Assembly: GCA_038380435.1 (NCBI GenBank)
Contig: JAWZYU010000001.1
Location: 16,844,001-16,908,000, forward strand
Direction: 5' to 3'
Source of the DNA: Ryuthela nishihirai
Lineage: Eukaryota; Arthropoda; Arachnida; Araneae; Heptathelidae
Length of the DNA stretch: 64,000 nt
In this document: piece by piece, positions 11,506 through 22,689 of the stretch
Numbering within the stretch: the first letter of the stretch is position 1
How the letters are laid out: each line of letters begins with the position of its first letter
The notes under the pieces: model-generated
What the model saw: only the letters and a program-made list of their open reading frames with translations
The model's database searches: none
What the model was told of the DNA's origin: nothing
Position numbers and translations under genes: made by a program

Positions 11506-11888
11506 GGGGGCGGCGGTGGCTCAGTCGGTAGCGCGCCAGGCCTCGTAATCTGTAGTTCCTAGGTTCGAGTCCCAGCTGGGTCAACGTTGAGATTTATCTC
11601 CGCAAAATTCCCCCGCCCTGCCCACGGTTAGTAATGGGCCCCGATGGGCTTGGAATACCGCCGTCCGTCGGATGGGACGTTAAGCCGTGGCCCCGTGTGA
11701 GGGAGAGCCATACCCTGTGCACGTTAAAGAACACGCTGGATGCCCTTGACGGGAGGCTACCATCTGTCTCCCAACAGCTGTTCCAGTGGGTCCCCTCCCC
11801 CAACCTTCTCTGAGCCTTCGGGGTCCATGTGACCTGGCCATTTAGCCCATGGTGTGCAAAAAAGTGCCGCTCAGAGGTAAAACAACCC
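11506..11888 (+). repeat. SINE-A, full-length with 14-bp TSD
   Basis: Complete from the GGGGCGGCGGTGGCTCAG head to AACCC. The TSD AAAGCTCCTTCTTG is at 11492-11505 and 11889-11902. An extra C in the anticodon stem region (CAGGCCTCG) is private to this copy. Confidence 0.92.
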
Positions 11889-11902
11889 AAAGCTCCTTCT
11901 TG

Positions 11903-12642
11903 TGTTAGAAACGTTCTAACGAAATATTACTCTTTCCACTTTCCAAATCATTCATTAGTTGAAATTTCCATCATTAGAGTGTGCTAAAGTCGTAAAACGA
12001 AGAACTTCGTTCTCTTTTAAAACGAGAGTTTCATATTCGCAAGGGACAATATAATTTTATCGTAGATGAAACCACGAGTTTTATGGAAATAAACATTCTA
12101 CCTTGAAGACACCATGAAACTTCGATTTAACGACTGTAATGATATTTTACGGAGGCAAACTAATAAATTAATATTGGCTTAAAATATGCATTTACTTTGA
12201 GGTCATGAAAATTTATGTCATATGCGTTCGAACAAGGGTAGTTCGATGAATATATTAAAAGGTTATTACAATGCAAGGTTTCCCAAACTTTATGTAGCCG
12301 GAGATCTTTATTGGTGGCCCAAAAATATAAACTCTTTTAAAGAATGAATAAATGTTTACGATTTATTTATAACAATAAGACATTTACTATGTGTTAACGT
12401 TAAAACATTTAAATAACTAAAAAAGAGAAAAATATATAATGCTAAACATTCAATGGCGAGCAGTCATGTCTTGCTGCATTCATGAATGTGAGCAATAGTA
12501 ATAGTATCAGTGACTATGCTTAGGGAAACTACATTATAATGCAGTTGACAGTGTAAAACTGTTGCCAAATATTTGACGTTACTAAATAGACAGGGTTCAA
12601 ACTTCGAGGAAGAGAATACAATCCTCCTTCAATACCTGATTA
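11903..12642. other. No gene; one hAT-like terminus
   Basis: Mostly AT-rich. Near 12279-12310 the sequence AAGGTTTCCCAAACTTTATG resembles the terminal inverted repeat of hAT elements, but I found no partner end. Confidence 0.3.
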
Positions 12643-12653
12643 CCTTGTAATTG

Positions 12654-12951
12654 CGAAAAATTCCCCGCCCTGCCCAAGGTCAGTAGGGGATACCGATGGA
12701 CTTGGAAATGCCGCCGTTCACCGTCCGCCGGATGGGACGTTAAGCCGTGGCCCCGTGTGCGGGAGAGCTATACCCTGTGCACGTTAAAGAACACGCTGGA
12801 TGGCCTTGACAGGAGGCTACCATCTGTCTCCCAACAGCTGTTCCAGTGGGTCTCCTCCCCCAACCTTCTCTGAGCCTTAGGGGTCCTTGTGAGCTGGTCA
12901 TTTAGCCTATGGTGTGCAAAAAAGGTCCGCTCAGAAGTAAAACAACCCAAC
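12654..12951 (+). repeat. SINE-A, 5'-truncated with 11-bp TSD
   Basis: Starts at AAAATTCCCCGCCC, past the whole tRNA-like head, yet is flanked by the perfect TSD CCTTGTAATTG (12643-12653 and 12952-12962). So the truncation occurred during insertion, as in target-primed reverse transcription. The break is at nearly the same SINE position as in the copy at 49741. Confidence 0.9.
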
Positions 12952-13007
12952 CCTTGTAATTGTCTTTTGCTATCCCTTGTGTTGGTTTATTTAACTGTAA
13001 TACTGTC

Positions 13008-13170
13008 CTCTTGATAGAGTGGTTAGTGAACTTAGCTACTGATTAAAGTGATCTAGGTTCGAGTCCCGTATAAGGTACCGATGTGTCATTTCTGTGTTGT
13101 TTTTCCAAAGTCCTATTATACTAGCAGGCCTCTGTGGTAAACGGCTGTTTGAGGGGGTGTTTTATCTGTT
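13008..13170 (+). repeat. SINE-B copy, diverged
   Basis: tRNA-like head GAGTGGTTAGTGAACTTAGC, B box GGTTCGAGTCC near 13049, then the family body with CAGGCCTCTGTGG and GGCTGTTTGAGGGGGT. About 160 bp, with a deletion relative to longer copies. Confidence 0.8.
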
Positions 13171-13302
13171 ATGTAGTACTTTTTAATAACACTTCTAGAA
13201 CAGCGGTCAAAAAATGGGAAACTTCGGGACTTTTTAAAGGTTTTGACAGTCAATTAGAAGACGCTCTGAGGCGTGTATTGCTGCTCAGGAAAGCCATTTC
13301 GA

Positions 13303-13445
13303 ACATTTGCTCGGATTTAGACTTAATAATTGATCTCATCGATCACTTACAATATGATGTAATAACTGAACTAAACGTTCAGTTATTACATCATATTGTA
13401 AGTGATCGATGAGATCAATTATTAAGTCTAAATCCGAGCAAATGT
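13303..13445. repeat. Perfect 69-bp palindrome with 5-nt loop
   Basis: Arms 13303-13371 and 13377-13445 are reverse complements at every one of 69 positions as read by eye, separated by TAAAC. This is far beyond chance and would extrude as a cruciform. A shorter palindrome with the same centre follows immediately. A plus-strand open frame across 13134-13412 is partly a by-product of the inverted arm. Confidence 0.95.
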
Positions 13446-13454
13446 TGCCAAAAC

Positions 13455-13493
13455 TAACTAAATAACTGAACTAAACGTTCAGTTATTTAGTTA
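13455..13493. repeat. Second palindrome sharing the same centre
   Basis: Perfect 17-bp arms (13455-13471, 13477-13493) around the same TAAAC loop. The central AATAACTGAAC/GTTCAGTTATT is identical to that of the 69-bp palindrome, and the loops are about 100 bp apart. Confidence 0.92.
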
Positions 13494-13987
13494 ATTAACT
13501 TAGCAGGCTTCCTTACTTGCACTCTCTAAGTTAACAACTAAAATGTTCTATAACTGGAAGGGTTACCTGTACAGTTTTTAGCAAATACATGAAGACTGTT
13601 TTTAATTAACATTTTGAAAGTCAAATTGCACACTACAGCACGAAGCAAAATGCTTTAAGTAAATTTTAGTAGAAGCATAAATCAAAACATTAATTCGTTA
13701 GATTAATATCTAAACAGTGAACGCTGTATGAATGCACGTCTAAAATGAAAGTTATCAATATGTTCACTGCTGAACCAACAAATATCTGGGGCTGTGCAAC
13801 TACCGCATCTTAGTAACAAATAGTGGGATCAAATGACAGCAGTCATCAACATGGTTACTCACCAGTGCTGGTGAGACGCAGAGTCGGAGTGGACAAGGCA
13901 AAGATATTGCACGTGTATAAAACTAGAGATTAGAGCACACCCAAGTGGTGGAAATAATAATAATTCATTCCGTATAGTGGGTTACAT
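13494..13987. other. Nothing recognised
   Basis: AT-rich sequence without a supported gene or matched repeat. Confidence 0.3.
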
Positions 13988-14361
13988 TAAAGCCAAGGTA
14001 CATGTAATTTTGGATATTAATTTAAACGTTCAAGTGACTTCATGACCCCAGCACATTTGAGAAATTAAAGAAAAATATTGATTAGAGTAAAAAAATACAA
14101 AACTATTTACAGGAATTGCATAATTATTTGATACATATAAACAAAACGACAAGTTTCACAGACGAAGACAAACATATAATGTGAAATATGATAAAAAAAA
14201 CATAGTAAACTTAGTTGGAAGAAAAAGAAGGTTTAAGACAACATAGAGTAATATTAAATGAATGAACAGGAGAAAAAAAAATTGCGGATAATCCAGACAA
14301 AGGGCAAAGATTGGGAGTGGGAATAGGGGTGAGGAGATGTTGTTGGTCAAACGTTGATTGT
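13988..14361. repeat. ~380-bp dispersed repeat, copy 1
   Basis: Shares long near-identical stretches with 18368-18747, including AAAGCCAAGGTACATGTAAT and TTTACAGGAATTGCATAATT, ending near GAGGAGATGTTGTTGGTCAA. On the minus strand the context downstream of copy 2 looks like the end of a LINE, so this may be a LINE 3' region. That assignment is tentative. Confidence 0.75.
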
Positions 14362-14765
14362 TCGTGGTTGGTTGTGTGCGGTTTTAATATCCTGTCAATA
14401 TAACATGTGAACAAACTGTACCGTGAGTTCGAAAATTGTCGTGTTACCGTAGTGCATGAGAATTTCCCCACCTGTTATGGGTAACTGTTCATCACCCACC
14501 ATACAGTCCATGCCTGAAGTCGTAAGATTTTCACTTTTTGGAACTCTGAAGAAACATCTCCGATTAAGACGTTTTCCATCTGATGGCATTGTATAAAAAG
14601 GAAGTCCCAAATTGGTTTCAAGACCAGGATGTATCCTTCTATCTACAAGGATTTAATAATAATAATTCTTGTAAGACTAACGTCTCAACAAGTCTGGTGA
14701 CTATTTGGAAAAATAATACAAGAGTGTGGGGACATTTTCTGCATATTATATCGATGTAATTATTG
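14362..14765. other. Nothing recognised
   Basis: Short antisense open frames only; no domain recognised. Confidence 0.3.
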
Positions 14766-14778
14766 TCCCTCCGCAGAG

Positions 14779-15137
14779 TTGGGTTGCGTTGTTTTACCTC
14801 TGAGCGGCACTTTTTTGCACACCATGGGCTAAATGGCCAGGTCACATGGACCCCGAAGGCTCAGAGAAGGTTGGAGGAGGGGACCCACTGGAACAGCTGT
14901 TGGGAGACAGATGGTAGCCTCCCGTCAAGGCCATCCAGCGTGTTCTTTAACGTGCACAGGGTATGGCTCTCCCGCACACGGGGCCACGGCTTAACGTCCC
15001 ATCGGTGTCCCCTACTGACCGTGGGCAGGGCGGGGAATTTTGCGGAGATAAATCTCAACGCTGACACAGCTGGGACTCGAACCTGGGAACTACAGATTAC
15101 GAGCCTGGCTCGCTACCGACTGAGCCACCGCCGCCCA
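14779..15137 (-). repeat. SINE-A with internal deletion, 13-bp TSD
   Basis: Flanked by TCCCTCCGCAGAG at 14766-14778 and 15138-15150. About 30 bp of the body, from the CCGTCCGTCGG region, are missing near 15002. The tRNA-like head is at the right end (15065-15137). Confidence 0.92.
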
Positions 15138-15150
15138 TCCCTCCGCAGAG

Positions 15151-15729
15151 ATTAAATAGGGAACCTTATATATTTTGACTTACCTTCTTACTTTCATTAA
15201 GAAAACCAAATTTGAAACTTTCTTTCTAGTCTTACAATTTCATATGAAACTGTTCTAAGATCATGTCACCAAACTTTTAACTTGTCATATCCCTTCTAAA
15301 AATTTTTGTACAAACGTTTACACCATGTTTACTTTCAAGTGAAACTTATAAAGTAGACCTACAACAGTTCCACTATTGCAATCTGGAGTTAGTTTAAACA
15401 AATCAGATTTCACAAAAAAAAGTTACGAAAAACAAAAAAACTTCAGCATGAGCAGTGAAACACGTTCTCTAACATTTCTTCATACCTTATAAAACCTTAA
15501 TTAATGATCAAATTTTAAAATTAAGATCTAGAACAACGGTCTTCAATTTGAGATATGCGCACCCGTCGGTAGTTCTTACCGTTTTATATTTAAAAAATTT
15601 CCTTAAATAAAATACCATTGCGTTAGTTTTGTTTTGCATATTTATCTAAATAGTTTGCTAACAATTGGTAAGATCTAGACAAAATAGAAAATGGGAAAGT
15701 CTGAATAAGGAAGTCTTGTGAAGCTATTG
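15151..15729. other. Nothing recognised
   Basis: AT-rich spacer; no coding or repeat signal identified. Confidence 0.3.
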
Positions 15730-15741
15730 TATTGTATTGGT

Positions 15742-16119
15742 TGTTTTACCTCTGAGCGGCACTTTTTTGCACACGATGGGCTAAATGGCCAGGTCACAAG
15801 CACCCCGAAGGCTCAGAGAAGGTTGGGGGAGGGGACCCACTGGAACAGCTGTTTGGAGACAGATGGTAGCCTCCCGTCAAGGCCATCCAGCGTGTTCTTT
15901 AACGTGCACAGGGTATCGATCTCCCGCACACGGGACCACGGCTTAACGTCCCATCCGACGGACGGCGGCCTTTCCAAGCCCATCGGTGTCCCCTACTGAC
16001 CGTGGGCAGGGCGGGGAATTTCTGCGGAGATAAATCTCAACGCTAACCCAGCTGGGACTCGAACCTGGGAACTACAGATTACGAGCCTGGCGCGCTACCG
16101 ACTGAGCCACCCCCGCCCC
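15742..16119 (-). repeat. SINE-A, full-length with 12-bp TSD
   Basis: TSD TATTGTATTGGT at 15730-15741 and 16120-16131. Complete tRNA-like head at the right end. Confidence 0.92.
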
Positions 16120-16131
16120 TATTGTATTGGT

Positions 16132-16744
16132 AACATCTAATTTTCCTTTCACAGTGTCCATTATACTTAATACATTTGTCTTAAAGACACATGCAAAAAG
16201 ACATTTGTCTTAATGATATACTTAATATATTTGTCTTAGTTTTGCCTAAGTTTAAATTATCGATCTGTATACATTAAATCACTATTTCGCTTTCATACTT
16301 TTTTAAACCATTGTTTCATATACTTTCACTTTCTTTCCCCTAATTTCAACCATTCTTTTGCTTTTTTGCACATTAATTTTCCGAATATTATTGTCTTTTG
16401 AATGAAAAACCCAAAAATGAGAATGATTTAGAACATGATATTTTTTTTTCTTTTTCATTGAATAAAACAAGTTTTCTAAGCATAAATATTTTAATTTTAA
16501 AATGTAAACAAACATCCAATATATATTATAATGAAATATTTCTCTGCCGATATTTATCCAAATTTTATGTACCTGGTGAAACTGCTATTTTTTCCTAGCA
16601 TCGATTGTATGTCCCATAAGAATTTTAAACTTGTATTCCTCGCGAACATAGGCCAAACACTAGAGCGATGTTATTAATGCGAGTGACTGATTAGTGGTGG
16701 GTAAAGTGGCAATTGGGCTAGAGGTCAAGCAAGCTCTTCAAGAT
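16132..16744. other. Nothing recognised
   Basis: AT-rich. A local echo of ACATTTGTCTTA occurs two to three times near 16170-16240. No gene supported. Confidence 0.3.
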
Positions 16745-16948
16745 AATAAAAAAATAAATACCCCCTCAAACAGCTGCTTGCCACAGAGGTCTGACAGGAG
16801 CCTGTCAGTTTATATGCCATAGTAGAAGGTCTGTGAGGATGGCAGGACCTCAGCAGAAAAACAACACACACATCCATGCCTTACCCCGGGCTCGAACCCA
16901 GGTCCCTTAGATTAATAGCCAAGCATGGTAACCACTCAGCCAGGGGAC
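16745..16948 (-). repeat. SINE-B copy, near full-length
   Basis: On the minus strand: head with GAGTGGTTACCATGCTTGGC, B box GGTTCGAGCCC near 16896, CTGCTGAGGTCCTGCC, then AAGCAGCTGTTTGAGGGGG and an A/T-rich end. About 200 bp. I saw no convincing TSD. Confidence 0.85.
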
Positions 16949-17129
16949 GGCTAATTAGTTCAATTATATTTGATTTATATTTAACATATTTTAAAGAAGG
17001 TGTAATTACTTAAATCAAAAATATCAATAACTAAATATGACATGTGACTTAAATGCAAATGGGAATAACAGATGAAAGTCCATGGCCAAAAACAAGATGG
17101 GGAATAAAACATTCTTAAATCGTCCCTGC

Positions 17130-17322
17130 AGGTATGGAGGTTGGTCAGTCGATAGCGCGCCAGCCCCGTAATCTGCAGTTCCCACGTTCGAGTCACAACT
17201 GCTCCAGCGTTCAAAATGTTCTTCGCTAACCGCCCTCTCCTCTGTGAGAAAGGGGTTACCGTAAGACTTGGAATAAGCCGCCTTCCGTCGAATGAAACAT
17301 TAAGCCTTAGACCCGGTGCACG
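17130..17322 (+). repeat. Older SINE-A relative, left part (split by younger SINE-A)
   Basis: A diverged SINE-A-like head (GGTCAGTCGATAGCGCGCC, then ACGTTCGAGTC) and body, interrupted at GGTGCACG. The body resumes at 17712. It belongs to an older or different subfamily. Confidence 0.8.
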
Positions 17323-17711
17323 GGGGCTGGGGTGGCTCAGTCGGTAGCGCGCCAGGCTCGTAATCTGTAGTTCCCAGGTTCGGGTCCCAGCTTGGTCAGC
17401 GTTCAGATTTATCTCCGCAAAATTCCCCGCCCTGTCCACGGTCAGTAGGGGACACCGATGGGCTTGGTAAAGGCCGCCGTCCGTCGGATGGGACGTTAAG
17501 CCGTGGCCCCGTGTGCGGGAGAGCCATACCCTGTGCACGTTAAAGAACACGCTGGATGGCTTTGACGGGAGGCTACCATCTGTCTCCCAACAGCTGTTCC
17601 AGTGAGTCCCCTCCCCCAACCTTCTCTGAGTCTTCGGGGTCTTTGTGACCTGGCCATTTAGCCCATGGTGTGCAAAAAAGTGCCGCTCAGAGGTAAAACA
17701 ACCCAACCCAA
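17323..17711 (+). repeat. SINE-A inserted into older SINE-A
   Basis: Full-length copy. Flanks CCCGGTGCACG (17312-17322) and CCCTGTGCACG (17712-17722) form an 11-bp TSD with one mismatch. The target is the GTGCACGTTAAA site of the older SINE. Confidence 0.88.
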
Positions 17712-17893
17712 CCCTGTGCACGTTAAAAGAACACGTTGGACGGCCTTGAGTGAGTTTAACTTTTGTCGAACAGCGCCTCAGTGTGTCTCCTTCCTACAAC
17801 CTCATCTGATCCCTTGGGGTCATTATGACCTGGATATTTAATCCTTTGTGTGCAAAAAGAAAACGTCTCTCACAGGTTAAACAACCTAACTGA
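17712..17893 (+). repeat. Older SINE-A relative, right part
   Basis: Continues the copy that starts at 17130: TGTGCACGTTAAAAGAACAC, CCTTGGGGTCATTATGACC, then a diverged tail CACAGGTTAAACAACC. Confidence 0.8.
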
Positions 17894-18357
17894 AGCTGTC
17901 ATTGCATTTTCTAACAGGAGCTTCGGGAAAATGGAATAAAATATTCCCTTAGGGTCAAATAAGACCAGCGACACCGTTTTATTTCACCTGCAAAACTTTT
18001 TATATTATGAATGGTATATTACGTGAGTTTCTTCACTAAGAATTCGGAAAAAGAACTGTAAGTTTAATTTCGAGAAGCCTTAGTAACTGTTATAATTCAA
18101 AATTTATATATGACAGTGGTATAACTACCTGAAAATGAGCTGATGATTATATCTTTAAAAGTAAACTGACCATAATATTATACGAAAGACTTGGCTTGGA
18201 AACAGACATTTACCCAGGATTTAGTTCTGGGGGGGAGGAGAGTCAAAGTAAGATTTGAGTAGGATTTCCCAATTACTGAAATACTCCACCAGACAGAAAA
18301 GGTAAAATGATGTTTTTTTTTATTTTTTTTTTAAATAATAATCCATAATAATTTATT
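17894..18357. other. Nothing recognised
   Basis: AT-rich; no supported feature. Confidence 0.3.
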
Positions 18358-18367
18358 TCATGCAGGG

Positions 18368-18747
18368 GGCTACAGTAAAGCCAAGGTACATGTAATTTTG
18401 GATATTAATTTAAACGTTCAAGTAGCTTGATCCCCCAGAACATTTCAGAAATTAAAAAGAAATATTGATGATAGTACAAAAAAATATTTACAGGAATTGC
18501 ATAATTATTTGGATACATATAAACGAAAAGACAAGTTACACAGATGAAGACAAACATATAATACGAAATATGATAAAAAAAAACATAGAAAACTTAGGAG
18601 GAAGAAAAGGAAGGTTTAAGACAATAGAGAGTAATGTTAAATGAACGAATAGGGAAAAGAGAAAAAGATTGCGGATAATCCAGACATGATGACATCCAAA
18701 GATGGGGAGTGGGAATAGGGGTGAGGAGATATTGTTGGTCAAACATT
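18368..18747. repeat. ~380-bp dispersed repeat, copy 2
   Basis: Second copy of the segment at 13988-14361, same orientation, with scattered substitutions and small indels. The minus strand at 18748-18900 may be the end of a LINE ORF; the reading frame is too broken to be sure. Confidence 0.75.
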
Positions 18748-19049
18748 TCAATATTCTAATAGGAGTGGAGTGATATAGTTTTTGAATTTTGTTTTAGAAT
18801 TTAAAGAAGTGAACACGCTCGGTCGAGGTTTCAAGTTGAGGTTGCTTGAAAGGCAAAAGAAATTTCATCGTACTTAGCTTTGTAAATTTTGGGAGTAGAA
18901 AACATTTTGATGTCTATACAGAATAAGATTTTAAGGCTTTTTTTAATCTATGTTTAGTGTACGGTCTATAGTATGACTCTAAAACCGAACTATGCATCAC
19001 CTGTTTTGCACAGTACTGGACACCCCCCTCTCCCCCATCCCAGATATAC

Positions 19050-19224
19050 TTGTTTGGAAAGGCCACGTCCGCTGGATAAGACGTTGTCGTGGCCTTTATG
19101 GAGAAGACATTTGTGAACATTGAGAACCCCGTGCACATTATTAAAGAAAACGCTGGATGACCTGCGTGTCTAGCGTATATCCTTATATCAACCTTTTCTG
19201 AGCCCTTGTGATTCTTTCGACTTG
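19050..19224 (+). repeat. Old SINE-A copy, left part (split)
   Basis: Degraded body: TTGGAAAGGCCACGTCCG, CCCGTGCACATTATTAAAG, AACGCTGGATG, CCTTTTCTGAGCCCTTGTGA. Interrupted at CTTTCGACTTG by the younger antisense copy; the tail resumes at 19612. Confidence 0.75.
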
Positions 19225-19611
19225 GATTTGGGTTGCTTTACCTCTGAGCGGCACTTTTTTGCACACCATGGGCTAAATGGCTAGGTCACATGGACCCCGA
19301 AGGCTCAGAGAAGGTTGGGGGAGGGGACCCACTGGAACAGCTGTTGGGAGACAGATGCTAGCCTCCCGTCAAGGACATCCAGCGTGTTCTTTAACGTGCA
19401 CAGGGTATGGCTCTCCCGCACACGGGGCCACGGCTTAACGTCCCATCCGACGGGCGGCGGCCTTTCCAATCCCATCGGTGTCCCCTACTGACCGTGGGCA
19501 GGGGGGGGGGAATTTTGCGGAGATAAATCTCAACGCTGACCCAGCTGGGACTCGAACCTGGGAACTACAGATTATGAGCCTGGCGCGCTACCGACTGAGC
19601 CACCCCGCCCC
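19225..19611 (-). repeat. SINE-A inserted antisense into old SINE-A
   Basis: Full-length. TSD CTTTCGACTTG at 19214-19224 and 19612-19622. A G-run expansion (about ten G) sits near 19501. Confidence 0.9.
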
Positions 19612-19722
19612 CTTTCGACTTGAATATTTAACATTTATTTAAAAGATATCTGTTAAAATTTAACCATTTAATAACTTGATCATTAAAAAATAGCACTCAT
19701 AGGTAGAATAATCCAACCCAAC
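19612..19722 (+). repeat. Old SINE-A copy, right part
   Basis: Continues after the nested copy: ATATTTAACATTTATTT, TAGCACTCATAGGTAGAAT, then ATCCAACCC, the decayed 3' end. Confidence 0.65.
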
Positions 19723-20217
19723 TTTAGATACCGAAAGAATTATTGTTGAAATAGGAATTTGGATTTATTTGATTGAAATCATTAACTGATCATCAATCAC
19801 TAACTGATCCTAAGTCCCATAAAAAAGCTTATTTAATCCTTAGAGTACTAGGATAGCATAGATGAATGCTAGGTTAATTTGGGTAAATTGCCAGGAGCCA
19901 TCGTCTGTATTTCATAAGTGATTTCTTTTAAATAAAGAGATGGGATGAATGGATAGACCAGAATTTAAACTATTATGAACCTCAATATCAATTACGAAGG
20001 CCGTGTACAGGTGATATATACTTCAGCTGGCACTCGAAGGATTGGAAAGCAATCGAGATTTAAATCTTACCTTCTATTGATGGAATGATTCAATTTTTCA
20101 GTCGAACTCCTATATGTTTGTTTAGTAGATGGTGGTTTTAATAAAACTTATTTGGTGTTTCATTTAAATTTTCACTTCAAATTTAAAATTTTCTCTAGTA
20201 AGGATATAAAATCAACG
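19723..20217. other. Nothing recognised
   Basis: AT-rich; includes a short echo of TAACTGATC. No gene supported. Confidence 0.3.
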
Positions 20218-20524
20218 GTAACGCGCCAAACTCGTAATCTTCAGTTCCCAGGTTCGAGTCCCACTTGTGTGAGCGTTGAGATTTATCTCCGCAAACCTCA
20301 ACCATACCCTCGATCAGTAGGGGAACACCGATGGGCTTGGAAAGGCGTTAGTCTTTCGAATGGGACTTAAAGCAATGATTCTGTGTACAGTAAAGCCATA
20401 CCCTATACATATTCAAGAACATACCGGATGGCCTTGACCAGAGGCTTCCATCTGTCTCCTGACAATTGTTCATTTGGTATTCTTCCCCACCTTCTCTGAG
20501 TCCTTGAGGTCTTTGTGAACTGGG
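20218..20524 (+). repeat. Older SINE-A copy, 5' part and body
   Basis: Diverged head (GGTAACGCGCCAAACTCG, GGTTCGAGTCC) and body with subfamily-specific text, CTGACAATTGTTCATTTGG and TTGAGGTCTTTGTGAAC. It runs straight into a younger SINE-A head at 20525. Confidence 0.85.
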
Positions 20525-20903
20525 GGCGGGGGTGGCTCAGTCGGTAGCGCGCCAGGCTCGTAATCTGTAGTTCCCAGGTTCGAGTCCCAGCTGGGTCAGC
20601 GTTGAGATTTATCTCCGCAAAATTCCCCGCCCTACCCACGGTCAGTAGGGGACACCGATGGGCTTGGAAAGGCCGCCGTCCGTCGGATGGGACGTTAAGC
20701 CGTGGCCCCGTGTGCGGGAGAGCCATACCCTGTGTACGTTAAAGAACACGCTGGATGGCCTTAACGGGAGTCTACCATCTGTCTCCTGACAACTGTTCAT
20801 TTGGTATTCTTCCCCACCTTCTCTGAGTCTTGAGGTCTTTGTGAACAGGCCATTTAGTCCACACTGTGCAAAATAAATGCAACTCACGGATAAAACAACC
20901 CTA
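20525..20903 (+). repeat. Chimeric SINE-A: young head and body, old-type 3' third
   Basis: Positions 20525 to about 20770 match the young subfamily. From about 20775 the sequence switches to the old subfamily (CTGACAACTGTTCATTTGG, TTGAGGTCTTTGTGAAC), repeating the ~75 bp just upstream at 20448-20522. This looks like recombination or conversion between an inserted young copy and its old host copy. Confidence 0.8.
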
Positions 20904-21464
20904 ATATTTCTATCAAATGAACCTTTTTGTGTTCTATTAATTATTTCTTTGTGGAAGTACCTAAAAATTTGACTGTCAAATAGTTTAAGGAACAACTTTA
21001 TATCCCTATGCTATTGATGAGTTTGGTACACTCAAACGTAGATTAAGATAAGGCTAAAATCACTTTTTTTTTTCAAGTTCCAATTTCGTGCAGTTCGTAA
21101 AAGTTGTCATTTTGCCAATCAAGGCACTTCATGCACAAAAAACATTTTATTGATTTAGTACAATATTTTCCAGCGCCCCAAGGGCATTTAAAATGGTGGA
21201 CGTCATTGGTCCTTTATTTTGAATGCAATTCCTTGTTTCATTCGATGACCTATTCAATTCAGTTGATTAATGATGCAGTGCGTAACATATTTTATTTCCC
21301 TGCTAGTCTTGTACACACAGTAAATATTCCTTTTACATGCTTTTTACAATCACCGAATCTACCTTAAACCCCACATGGAGACGAGTACCGTTCGTCCAGC
21401 AACACAGGACATTCTACTACTTAAGTGTTTACTATTTCGAGTGCATTTTCAGAAAGTTTTTAGT
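20904..21464. other. Nothing recognised
   Basis: AT-rich with short open frames only. Confidence 0.3.
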
Positions 21465-22180
21465 TAGGATGACCAGACGTCCCCGTTTTATGGAGACAGT
21501 CCTTGGATGAAAAGTTCTATCCCAATGAATAAATGTCCCAGAAAGGGTCCCGGAATTTATTTTTAGGTATTATTTTAAATTAACTCTGCAGCGTGAGCAG
21601 ATCTTTTACTAATAAAAGAGCATTACTATTACAAAAAAATTCTGTCAGTAATGTAGGTGTTGAGAAAATAAAGGACAAATCAGAAATTGTTTCATAATAA
21701 AAAAAAGCAGGTTGCGTTTATTTGTTTCACTAAAACTAAAAAGCTTTTATAACATTTATTATAAAATATAAGCATATACATAGCATTTTAAACAATCATA
21801 TTATTACTTAAAAAATTTAATTTTGATACTTTTCACAAGAATGAACTTTTTTTAAATAAATCAAGTTGGTGTTTTTAAAAATTCATAAAACTGTATACAA
21901 TTCATGTCAAAGTTGCATTTGGTATAAATGAATGCTTTCAATGTTCGATTTTTAATTGGGTTTTTTCACTAGTCCTCATATTGTTCACTAATGAAAATGT
22001 GCCGGTGAAATGACAGTTTCATATTTCTATGGGCTGTGTGCTGAGCGCCAATATTCAATATACTATTTTAATTCACAAAATAAAGGACAAAATGCCATTT
22101 TATAAAAAAAAAAATAAATCTAAAGGACAGAGAAGTGAAATAAAGGACTGACCTCTTAAATAAAGGACATACGGTCACCG
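21465..22180. mobile_element. Possible non-autonomous DNA transposon
   Basis: The left end contains GGATGACCAGACGTCC. The right end, read on the minus strand, contains ACGGTGACCGTATGTCC. The phrase GTCCTTTATTT and close variants recur in the interior near 21675, 22078, 22130 and 22155. No TSD or coding sequence established. Confidence 0.4.
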
Positions 22181-22687
22181 TATGCATAGCTGAAACGCAA
22201 GCGCACCTCAAGAGATCTGTCAGTTTCAAATATACCGCGAAACGAATAGAAAAGGCATTTTTGTTTGAAAACTTAATCATAGTCAGAATTTCAGGAAGAT
22301 AACTGAAAACGGTTTGGTTAACAGTTCGCCACCATTTTGTTTCGCTGCAAACCCGTGGGTCTGATGTCACAATTCTTTTCCTGAACGCTCTGATTTTGAA
22401 ACTAGTTTGTCATTCTTTATAACGCTATCAAATATTTTCGCTTTTGTCATAATTTGTGCCAAAAGGGTTTTTAAAAAATATAAGGCAAGATCTTTCTGTA
22501 GACACCTTTTACAGACGACGATTTTATCATTAAAGGAATTTACTATTATCTATTTATTCTTGAAAAAAAAATGATATTGACGAAAACCATTTCATTGATT
22601 TTTACTTTCCGATGACAGTCTAATAGTCTTGACTTTATGCCACTGCTATTTCATAATATGTATTATATATCTACATACATTGAAATA
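22181..22687. other. Nothing recognised
   Basis: AT-rich spacer with no supported feature. Confidence 0.3.
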
Positions 22688-22689
22688 TA

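Noticed and set aside
13134..13412. 92-codon frame ahead of and into the 69-bp palindrome
   Set aside because: About a third of it is the palindrome itself and the rest matches no family I know. Too weak to call a gene, though an old coding fragment cannot be excluded.
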